Below, one piece after another: positions 9,079 to 15,865 of a DNA stretch of 64,000 nucleotides (the first letter of the stretch is position 1; each line of letters starts with the position of its first letter). The translations under genes were made by a program, and so were the position numbers. Source of the stretch: Sulfuricella sp. T08 (GTDB lineage: Bacteria > Pseudomonadota > Gammaproteobacteria > Burkholderiales > Sulfuricellaceae); NCBI RefSeq assembly GCF_000971475.1, contig NZ_DF967585.1, positions 1-64,000 of the forward strand. Reading direction: 5' to 3'. A model generated the notes under the pieces. It was not told the origin of the DNA. It ran no database searches and saw only the letters and a list, made by a program, of their open reading frames with translations.

Positions 9079-9123
9079 TAGCCCATTTCACCAAAACAGC
9101 GACATCAACCCACGGAGGTCCAC

Positions 9124-9432
9124 ATGAAATTTATTACACTGCTCCTGAGCCTGCTGCTCGTCAGCTCGCCTGTGCTTGCTGATCCCTTTCCCAAGGGAGA
9201 CGCCAAGATCGGCAAAACCCTGCACGATAAATCCTGCGTCAGCTGCCACGTTTCCATGGTGGGTGGAGACGGCTCCGCCATTTACTCCCGCCTCGAACGC
9301 AAGGTGAAGAATCCGCAGCAACTCCAGGCTCGCATCCGCAACTGCAATGCCAATGTCGGCGCAAACTGGTTCCCCGATGAGGAGAACCACGCTGCGGCCT
9401 ACCTCAACAACGCCTATTACCACTTCAAATAA
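9124..9432 (+). CDS. Small periplasmic mono-haem cytochrome c-like protein
   Basis: This 102-residue precursor has a Sec signal peptide (residues 1-19, cleavage after VLA) and one haem site Cys38-Val-Ser-Cys41-His42. A clear ribosome-binding site (GGAGGT) precedes the ATG. A small electron carrier is the expected role. The C-terminal half has no methionine where the distal haem ligand normally sits (the only Met after the haem site is Met45, three residues past the haem His), so the axial ligation is unclear. It lies 45 bp after the M48 gene and 4 bp before phhB. Confidence 0.85.
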   Translation: MKFITLLLSLLLVSSPVLADPFPKGDAKIGKTLHDKSCVSCHVSMVGGDGSAIYSRLERKVKNPQQLQARIRNCNANVGANWFPDEENHAAAYLNNAYYHFK

Positions 9433-9436
9433 ACCC

Positions 9437-9724
9437 ATGAATCCGTTAAGCACCGAGCAAATCACGCAGCGACTGGGCACGCTGGAAGGCGGCTGGGAAT
9501 ACGCTGACGGCAAAATCAGCAAGACCTACCGCTTCAATGACTATTACCAGACCATGGCCTTCGTCAATGCCACCGCCTGGGTATCCCATCGCGAGGATCA
9601 CCACCCCGATCTTGAAGTGGGCTACAACCAGTGCCGGGTGAGTTACCACACCCATGACATCAAAGGTCTGTCCGAAAACGACTTCATCTGCGCGGCGAAG
9701 ATAGACGCCCTGCTCAAGATCTGA
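9437..9724 (+). CDS. phhB: 4a-hydroxytetrahydrobiopterin dehydratase (PCD/DCoH)
   Basis: It dehydrates 4a-hydroxytetrahydropterin, recycling the cofactor of aromatic amino acid hydroxylases. The 95-residue protein carries the active-site HHP at residues 55-57 and a second conserved His at 73 (HTHD). The ATG at 9437 gives the normal family length; the frame is open further upstream but that would overlap the cytochrome gene. No phenylalanine hydroxylase is in the window, so it may act on another pterin or in a different role. Its stop directly abuts the rsgA start. Confidence 0.93.
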   Translation: MNPLSTEQITQRLGTLEGGWEYADGKISKTYRFNDYYQTMAFVNATAWVSHREDHHPDLEVGYNQCRVSYHTHDIKGLSENDFICAAKIDALLKI

Positions 9725-10585
9725 ATGGGGCAGGTGCAGCACGGCCAAGTTGTCGCCGCCTTCGGCAGGCACTTCGATGTTGAAACGGCAGAGGGCATCG
9801 TTTCCTGCGTCACCCGCGGCAAAAAAGGCGGCATCGCCTGCGGCGACCGGCTCCAGGTCGAGATGACCGGCACTGCCCAAGGCGTGATCAAGTCGATCGA
9901 CACTCGCACATCACTGCTGTTCCGCTCCGATGAATTCAAAGAGAAGATCATTGCCGCCAACGTCACCCAGATTATCGTCGTGGTGGCAGCAGAGCCGGCC
10001 TTCTACGAGGATCTGGTCAGCCGCTGCCTGATCGCAGCCGAGGCTGCCTCTCTCAAGATCGTCATCGTGCTCAACAAGTGCGACCTGGAGCAGGCAACCC
10101 AGGCCGCGCTCGAGAAACTCAAACTGTACCGCGATCTGGGCTACCCCCTTGTAACCCTCTCAGCCAAGCGGGACATCAGCCCGCTACGCCCCTATTTACA
10201 GGGCGAAACCAGCGTGCTGGTGGGGCAGTCCGGCATGGGCAAGTCGAGCATCATCAACGCCCTGCTGCCGGCGGCGCAGGCACACACGCGCGAGATTTCC
10301 CAGGCACTGAATTCCGGCAAGCACACCACTACTCATGCACGCCTTTACCACCTTGATGACGACAGTCATATCATCGATTCACCCGGCCTGCAGGAATTCG
10401 GCCTGGCCCACGTCAACGAGCAAGACATCGCTTACGCCTTCGTCGAGTTCCGCCCCTACCTCGGCCATTGCCGCTTCAGCAATTGCCGCCATCTGGTGGA
10501 ACCGGGCTGCGCCGTTCTTGAAGCCACTACGGCAGGTAAAATCGACAGACGACGACTGGGCACTTTCCACAAGTTGGTCAGATGA
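9725..10585 (+). CDS. rsgA: Ribosome small subunit-dependent GTPase A
   Basis: This is a circularly permuted GTPase that checks late 30S subunit assembly. An N-terminal OB-fold is followed by NKCD (G4, near residue 117) and then the P-loop GQSGMGKSS (near residue 168). The C-terminal zinc knuckle is CRFSNCRHLVEPGC. The order G4-G1-G3 and the 286-residue length are typical. It begins at the base after the phhB stop and overlaps the next gene by 4 bp, so translation is probably coupled along this run. Confidence 0.96.
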   Translation: MGQVQHGQVVAAFGRHFDVETAEGIVSCVTRGKKGGIACGDRLQVEMTGTAQGVIKSIDTRTSLLFRSDEFKEKIIAANVTQIIVVVAAEPAFYEDLVSRCLIAAEAASLKIVIVLNKCDLEQATQAALEKLKLYRDLGYPLVTLSAKRDISPLRPYLQGETSVLVGQSGMGKSSIINALLPAAQAHTREISQALNSGKHTTTHARLYHLDDDSHIIDSPGLQEFGLAHVNEQDIAYAFVEFRPYLGHCRFSNCRHLVEPGCAVLEATTAGKIDRRRLGTFHKLVR

Positions 10586-10974
10586 ATGCACCTCTGCCCT
10601 GCCCCTGCGGCCTGCCGCACAGTTACGAGGTTTGCTGCGGCCGCTACATCAGCGACAACATCCCCGCCCCCACCGCCGAAGCGCTGATGCGCTCGCGCTA
10701 CACCGCCTACACCCTGGCGCAGGAGCCCTACCTGCTTGCCACATGGCACCCCAGCACCCGCCCCGCCGTGCTGGACCTCGGCACCAAACCCCAGCCCAAA
10801 TGGCTTGGACTGCAAGTCAAACACCGCCAGCAAACCGACGACAGCCACGCCGAAGTTGAATTCATCGCCCGCTACAAGATCGGCGGCCGCGCCTACCGGT
10901 TGCATGAAACCAGCCGCTTCGTGCGCGAAGAAGGGCAGTGGTATTACCTGAATGGGGACATCAAGGAAAGCTGA
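10582..10974 (+). CDS. YchJ-like SEC-C motif protein (UPF0225)
   Basis: This 130-residue protein has an N-terminal SEC-C zinc motif with Cys7, Cys9, Cys18 and Cys19 (CPCG...CCG), followed by the YchJ middle domain (LMRSRYTAY). The biochemical role of the family is not settled. The start codon overlaps the rsgA stop (ATGA), suggesting co-translation. Confidence 0.9.
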   Translation: MNAPLPCPCGLPHSYEVCCGRYISDNIPAPTAEALMRSRYTAYTLAQEPYLLATWHPSTRPAVLDLGTKPQPKWLGLQVKHRQQTDDSHAEVEFIARYKIGGRAYRLHETSRFVREEGQWYYLNGDIKES

Positions 10975-11110
10975 TGCGGCACGGATTATTCGAACCGCAT
11001 ATTGCGTTTCGGTGTGAATGCGGTAATGCTAAACTGTAATTTGCTAATGCGCTTGATCAGGCGGGGGAATTAATCGAGTCTGATCCAATTTAACCAACCG
11101 GAAGACGGCC

Positions 11111-11863
11111 ATGGGCAATGAAGAGACTCCGCTAGCCAAGCTGCTCGACCTGTCCAATTTCCTCGAATCCGAGGGCGCCCTGGACGAGAACCTCTATCAA
11201 CTCGCGAAGATGGCGGCCAAGATCCTCAACGCCGAAAACTGCTCCATCATGCTGTTGAACGATGACGAATTCGAAGAATTGCGCCTGCGCGTCTGCGCCA
11301 ACTTTGGAAATTTGCCAGCCAGTGCCTACCAAAGCCCCGTCAAGCGGGGAGAAGGCATTTCCGGGCATGTCGTCGCCACCGGCAAGTCGCTTCTGATCGA
11401 GGACATCACGCAATCGGAATTCGCGCAGGTGGCTCGCCAGCTTCACGACACTCGCAAGAGCATGATCTCCTCCCCGATCCTGATCAACGGCAAGATCATC
11501 GGCGTGGTCAACGTCAATGCACCGAAGCATCAGCGCCCGTTTAACCTGGACGATCTCAATCTGCTCGACATCGTGGCCTTGTTCATTGGCCGGTCAATCC
11601 AGGTCATCCAGCTGCAAAGTATCCTGAATTCCCGCTTCGCCCAGATCACCCTGGCCGCAGAAGCGGATAAAACCTTCGGCAACGCCCTGTTCACCGCCGC
11701 TCAGAATCCGGACCAGATGGCGAAGATTGTCGCCAAATCGTTCTACCGCGAAATGACCAAAGCCGGCTTCGGCTCAAACCAGATCATCAAAGCCGCCTCG
11801 GAAATCATCTCGGAACTGACTCAAAGCCTGCACAAGCACAGCAAGCGACTAAAAAAACAGTGA
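11111..11863 (+). CDS. GAF domain protein
   Basis: A 250-residue soluble protein. Residues about 20-165 form a GAF domain, visible as ILNAENCSIMLLNDD, then GEGISGHVVATGKSLLIEDI and SPILINGKIIGVVNVN. GAF domains bind small molecules or sense redox or nitric oxide. No output domain is attached; the remaining C-terminal 85 residues are helical and of unknown type. It may signal by protein interaction. It starts a loosely spaced set with a cytochrome c and a cNMP-binding protein, a mix that hints at redox or second-messenger signalling (inference). Confidence 0.85.
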   Translation: MGNEETPLAKLLDLSNFLESEGALDENLYQLAKMAAKILNAENCSIMLLNDDEFEELRLRVCANFGNLPASAYQSPVKRGEGISGHVVATGKSLLIEDITQSEFAQVARQLHDTRKSMISSPILINGKIIGVVNVNAPKHQRPFNLDDLNLLDIVALFIGRSIQVIQLQSILNSRFAQITLAAEADKTFGNALFTAAQNPDQMAKIVAKSFYREMTKAGFGSNQIIKAASEIISELTQSLHKHSKRLKKQ

Positions 11864-11984
11864 TCCCGATGAACCCTGCAATTCTTCTTTTTTCCTGATC
11901 TTCATGCCTGCCTGCCGGGCAGAAAAATGTACCCTGAAAAATCACCTATAATTTTTATTATCCGCACCTCACAAAGGAAAAGTC

Positions 11985-12416
11985 ATGAAATGCCTATGGA
12001 TTGCGATTAAATCATCGATGATCGTCTCGGCAATGCTAGGCGTCTCGAGCCTCTCCTGCGCTGCCGATAAATTCGATATCGGCAAAAACGAATACATGAC
12101 CAACTGCGCCAGTTGTCATGGCACTACAGGAAAAGGAGATGGACCATCCGCGGAAACGCTTAAAAGCCGCGTATCCGACCTGACTGTGCTTTCCAGGAAT
12201 AACGGCGGCGTATTCCCTGTTTCCCGCGTATATGAAGTGATTGACGGAAGACAGCAGGTGAAAGCCCATGGAGTACGAGAGATGCCCATTTGGGGAAAAA
12301 ACTACAGCATCAAGGGTGCACAGCACTACGACGACTACCCCTACGACCCAGAGTCTTTCATACGCGGGCGCATACTCGCTTTGATCGATTATCTGAATCG
12401 TATGCAGGGAAAATAG
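11985..12416 (+). CDS. Periplasmic class I cytochrome c
   Basis: This 143-residue precursor has a signal peptide ending near residue 26 and a haem-binding Cys41-Ala-Ser-Cys44-His45. A likely distal ligand is Met100 in REMPIWG. It is a small soluble electron carrier or the haem domain of a larger partner complex that is not visible here. A good ribosome-binding site (AAAGGAAAAG) precedes the ATG. A hairpin terminator follows within 10 bp of the stop, so the gene is probably monocistronic. Confidence 0.9.
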   Translation: MKCLWIAIKSSMIVSAMLGVSSLSCAADKFDIGKNEYMTNCASCHGTTGKGDGPSAETLKSRVSDLTVLSRNNGGVFPVSRVYEVIDGRQQVKAHGVREMPIWGKNYSIKGAQHYDDYPYDPESFIRGRILALIDYLNRMQGK

Positions 12417-12421
12417 AACAA

Positions 12422-12447
12422 AAGGGTCTACGTTTCCGTAGGCCCTT
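12422..12447 (+). terminator. Hairpin terminator after cytochrome c gene
   Basis: The arms AAGGGTCTACG (12422-12432) and CGTAGGCCCTT (12437-12447) pair with one G-U wobble around a TTTC loop, 6 bp after the stop codon. The T-tract is short, so it may be inefficient. Confidence 0.65.
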
Positions 12448-12693
12448 ATCTAAATCCAGCGCCATCTGGAAGATAAATCTTCGCTCCGGCTGGAATTGAT
12501 CGCCTTGCCATAACGTCAAGAATGCCTGCGAAAATCGTGAAGCGACCATTCTTCTGACCAAACCACAGGCAGCTCGAAGTCTAGATTAATAGTAAAACCC
12601 TGTTATCCCTTACCCGAACCCAGGTGAAGGTAAGTCCCCGTTTCGTGGTAAATTTGGCGTTTCCAACAGGCGCCCCATGAAGAAGCACGTGCA

Positions 12694-13224
12694 ATGACCT
12701 CGCCACAGAAAAACGACATGCTCGACTCGCTCAAACTGATTGGCACCGGCAAGGCCTTTCAGGATGAGCTTTGCAGCATGATAGCAACCACCCAGATGTT
12801 CCGCGATTTCGAGTGGCACGACATCGAAGCGCTTTCCGGATACATGCAAGCCTACGAAGCGAGCGATGGAACCACCCTGTTCCGCGAGGGCGAAAAGGGC
12901 ACCTACGTGTGCCTGATCATCAAGGGCAAGGTCGACGTCTACAAGGAAGATCACCACGACAGGAAGAAAATCGTCGCCACCATAGGTTCTGGCAAAACCT
13001 TGGGCGAAATGGCGATCATCGACGGCGAACCGCGATCGGCAACGGCAATCGTCGCCGAGCCCACCACACTGACCATACTCACCGAAACTAACTTTCTCCG
13101 CATCATCAGCGAAAAACCCGCCTTGGCCACTAAAATCCTGCTGAAGATAGCGCGCCTGTTAAGCCAGCGCCTGCGTCAGACAAGTGGCATTTTGGTGGAT
13201 TATCTGGAGAGCAAAGCCGATTAG
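12694..13224 (+). CDS. Cyclic nucleotide-binding domain protein
   Basis: This 176-residue protein has one CNB domain, residues about 35-160. The phosphate-binding cassette reads GEMAIIDGEPRSATA, with the Glu and Arg that contact the cyclic nucleotide ribose and phosphate intact, so cAMP or cGMP binding is likely. There is no DNA-binding or enzymatic domain, so it is a stand-alone sensor that must act through a partner. The ribosome-binding site is weak; Met9 (12718) is another possible start. Confidence 0.88.
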   Translation: MTSPQKNDMLDSLKLIGTGKAFQDELCSMIATTQMFRDFEWHDIEALSGYMQAYEASDGTTLFREGEKGTYVCLIIKGKVDVYKEDHHDRKKIVATIGSGKTLGEMAIIDGEPRSATAIVAEPTTLTILTETNFLRIISEKPALATKILLKIARLLSQRLRQTSGILVDYLESKAD

Positions 13225-13305
13225 GCCGATGCTTGCACGGCTGCAGGGTTCGGACCAATCATAGCCGATCCCATGCACCGAGTTGCTGAACGCTGCGAAA
13301 CCCCC

Positions 13306-13923
13306 TTACCTGCTGCTCCTGGCGCCTAGCTTAGCCAGCACCCTCAATGCGGCGCGCAGCGCCAGCACGATTAGCAGGCTGAGCGCAAAACCACCCAGTA
13401 CGTCAGCGGGAAAATGCGCGCCCAGGCTGATGCGCGACAAGCCGACCCAGAGCAGGAAAAATACCCCGGCAAAACGCCACCAGCGGGCGAGCGGCCAGAC
13501 CGAGGCGCACACCAGCATGGCGAACGAGGAATGGCCGCTGGGGAAGCTGTGGTGGAGCTTGGCTTCGCCGACGATATGCACGCTGGCCTCGCCCAGTGCC
13601 AATGGCGGCCGGGGGAAATCGAGCAGAGGCTTGAGCCAGCCGAGCACCAGCCCGTCGATGAAATAGCCGAGAGTGAACACTGCCAACACGCCGATCCACA
13701 GATTGGCGGCATTTTCGCCGAATCCCAGTTGCTGCACATAGCTGCGTGGAACGGTGAACACTGCAGCCAGCATCAGCAGGCACAGGATCGGCACGAAGCT
13801 GGTATGTTCGCCGATGGCGGTACCGAACAGCATGAACTGGTCTAGCCAGCCGGCACGCACATCGTTGATGAGGTGGAACAGCCAGACGTTGAGACCGCCC
13901 CAGTCGTAGAGGATTGCCCTCAT
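13306..13923 (-). CDS. PAP2 superfamily membrane phosphatase
   Basis: A 205-residue integral membrane protein with the three phosphatase motifs: KPLLDFPRPP, the SFPSGHSSFA block and RISLGAHFPADV, which carry the catalytic Lys, Arg and His residues. Such enzymes dephosphorylate phosphatidate, undecaprenyl pyrophosphate or similar lipids; the substrate cannot be told. The ATG at 13923 is chosen because GGGAGAGG precedes it and it clears the upstream gene, whereas the longer frame overlaps it. Confidence 0.88.
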   Translation of the reverse strand: MRAILYDWGGLNVWLFHLINDVRAGWLDQFMLFGTAIGEHTSFVPILCLLMLAAVFTVPRSYVQQLGFGENAANLWIGVLAVFTLGYFIDGLVLGWLKPLLDFPRPPLALGEASVHIVGEAKLHHSFPSGHSSFAMLVCASVWPLARWWRFAGVFFLLWVGLSRISLGAHFPADVLGGFALSLLIVLALRAALRVLAKLGARSSR

Positions 13924-13933
13924 CCTCTCCCTT

Positions 13934-14503
13934 TCAGGCCAGCCAGGCCAGCGCCCACAGCACGCAACCACCTGCGGCGGCGATGCCGGCGCCGATGAAC
14001 AGCCAGCGCTTGCGCGTCAGCACGGTCATGGAAGCGAGTGCAATGGCAATCTGGATCAGCGTCATGGATTGCGCCAGGCGGTGATGCGGATGCATCATGT
14101 GCTCGCTTTGATGGTTGGCTTCCTCGGATTTCTTTTCAAGTTCTTCGGCCTTGGCCTTGATCTCTTTCTTTTCCTCGTTGTACTTCTCGATCTGCTTCTT
14201 GTAGTACTCCTGCTTGTCAGACGGCGCGATGTTGGCGGCCAGTTCCATCAGGTGGCCCTTGGTGCTCTTGGCCTGATAGAAATTCCACTGGTCGGAAGCA
14301 TGTGATTTCTGCAGCACCGCTTCGTTCTTGTACAGCATCGCTTCGTTCTGGGTGGCGCCGCCCTGATAGCTGACGATAGCGCCGACGGTGGACAAGATGG
14401 CGGTGAAGATCGCGACCGACTGAGCCAAGCCAGGCCCGTGCTGGGCCTGGTGCTCGACTTCGTGGTCATGCGCGCCGTGAACGTGAAAACCGTGACCGGA
14501 CAT
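13934..14503 (-). CDS. DUF4337 family membrane protein
   Basis: This 189-residue protein has a His-rich N terminus (HVHGAHDHEVEH), a first membrane segment around residues 28-48, a charged coiled-coil-like middle (residues about 95-135, rich in Lys and Glu), and two C-terminal membrane segments. The architecture and NEAMLYKNEAVL stretch fit DUF4337, whose function is unknown. It is 10 bp upstream of the PAP2 gene on the same strand and so probably in one operon with it. Confidence 0.82.
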   Translation of the reverse strand: MSGHGFHVHGAHDHEVEHQAQHGPGLAQSVAIFTAILSTVGAIVSYQGGATQNEAMLYKNEAVLQKSHASDQWNFYQAKSTKGHLMELAANIAPSDKQEYYKKQIEKYNEEKKEIKAKAEELEKKSEEANHQSEHMMHPHHRLAQSMTLIQIAIALASMTVLTRKRWLFIGAGIAAAGGCVLWALAWLA

Positions 14504-14526
14504 GGCTTAACCTCGACAAAACCGGC

Positions 14527-14745
14527 TTAAGCGTGACGCTTATGCGCGCGCTTGGCCTTGTGCTTCGGCTTGGCGATTTTTTTGGCTTTCTTGGCTTTCT
14601 TGGCCTTGTGCACGGTTGCTGGCCTGGCAGCCTCAGCAGGCTGGACGGCTATCGGAACCATCTCATTGGGTTCGGCCGCAGCAACGGGCAAAACGGCGGT
14701 GGCGGAAAAAGCGATGGCGGCGAGAAAAGTAATCAATTTTTTCAT
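14527..14745 (-). CDS. Small secreted Lys/Ala/His-rich basic protein
   Basis: This 72-residue precursor has a clear Sec signal peptide (cleavage after VAAA, about residue 23). The mature tail is extremely basic, made of KKAKKAKK, KPKHKAKRAHKRHA-type repeats. No family is recognised. It starts the leftward set with the DUF4337 and PAP2 genes, 23 bp upstream. A polyanion- or envelope-binding role is only a guess from charge. Confidence 0.7.
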   Translation of the reverse strand: MKKLITFLAAIAFSATAVLPVAAAEPNEMVPIAVQPAEAARPATVHKAKKAKKAKKIAKPKHKAKRAHKRHA

Positions 14746-14822
14746 GGTGTCCTCAAAATTAACAAAGAATGGCGCTGGGATTATGCCACAGAACGATTCG
14801 AATCCGGCAGGGCCGAAGATTT

Positions 14823-15746
14823 TTACAAGCCGCTCAGCACCTTGATGTGTGCCGCCACACTGCGGCCCAATGCGTGCAGTTCATAGCCCCCCTCCAGCGC
14901 AGACACAATCCGCCCCTGGGCATACTTTTCCGCAACATCCTTGATCTGCTGCGTGACCCAGATGTAATCCGCCTCCTTCAGCCGGAACATCGCCATGTCG
15001 TCTTCCCAGTGGGCGTCGAAGCCGGCGGAGATGAACAGCATTTCGGGCCGGAAGCGTTCCAGGGCAGGTAACCAGCGCTCATTCACCGCCTGGCGGAACG
15101 CAGCGCCATCGGTTCCTGCCGGCAGCGGCACGTTGATGATGTGGTCGTTGCCGCTGTCGGCCCCGCAATACGGGTAGAATGGATGCTGGAAGGTCGAGCA
15201 CAACATGACGCGCGGATCATCGTGGAAGATTTCCTCGGTGCCGTTGCCATGATGGACGTCGAAATCGACAATGGCGACCCGTTTCAGGCCATAGCGCTCA
15301 ATGGCGTGCGCTACGCCGACGGCCACGTTGTTGAACAGGCAGAAACCCATGGCGCGGCCCGATTCAGCATGGTGGCCGGGCGGGCGGATGGCACAGAAAG
15401 CATTCTCCAACTTTCCCTCCAGTACCAGTTCGGTCGCCAACACCACTGCGCCGGCAGCGCGCAGCGCCGCATTCAGAGAGAACGGGTTCATCGCCGTGTC
15501 CGGATCGAGGTAGACCAGCCCATGCTGGGGCGCTGCGGCTTGCACGGCTTCAATGTAATGCGGCTTGTGCACCCGCGCCAGTTGCTCGAACGTGGCCAGC
15601 GGCGCATCATGGTGCTGAAGAAAAGACAGCAACCCGGAAGCAATCAGCTGATCTTCGATTGCACGAAGCCGCGCCGGGGATTCCGGGTGGTGCGCCCCCA
15701 TGTCGTGCTTGAGGCAATCTGGATGGGTGATATAACCAGTATGCAA
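14823..15746 (-). CDS. Histone deacetylase superfamily (class II-like) deacetylase
   Basis: A 307-residue zinc-dependent amidohydrolase related to class II HDACs, acetylpolyamine amidohydrolases and AcuC. Visible marks are HHPESPARL near the start, RPPGHHAE (the tandem catalytic His pair) near residue 120, and VDFDVHHGNG, which carries metal ligands. It could remove acetyl groups from protein lysines or polyamines. It is divergent from a Pat-type protein acetyltransferase across only about 120 bp, which makes protein deacetylation attractive, but the substrate is not shown by the sequence. Confidence 0.88.
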   Translation of the reverse strand: MHTGYITHPDCLKHDMGAHHPESPARLRAIEDQLIASGLLSFLQHHDAPLATFEQLARVHKPHYIEAVQAAAPQHGLVYLDPDTAMNPFSLNAALRAAGAVVLATELVLEGKLENAFCAIRPPGHHAESGRAMGFCLFNNVAVGVAHAIERYGLKRVAIVDFDVHHGNGTEEIFHDDPRVMLCSTFQHPFYPYCGADSGNDHIINVPLPAGTDGAAFRQAVNERWLPALERFRPEMLFISAGFDAHWEDDMAMFRLKEADYIWVTQQIKDVAEKYAQGRIVSALEGGYELHALGRSVAAHIKVLSGL

Positions 15747-15865
15747 TTGTCACACCTAAAATCGTGCCGTCAACTAAAATGGAAGAAAGAAGCTGAACAT
15801 ACCGGATTCGGTTATCCATCTCCCTTATCGTTATATTTAACCTAAACAACAACGAGTGCAAGCCC

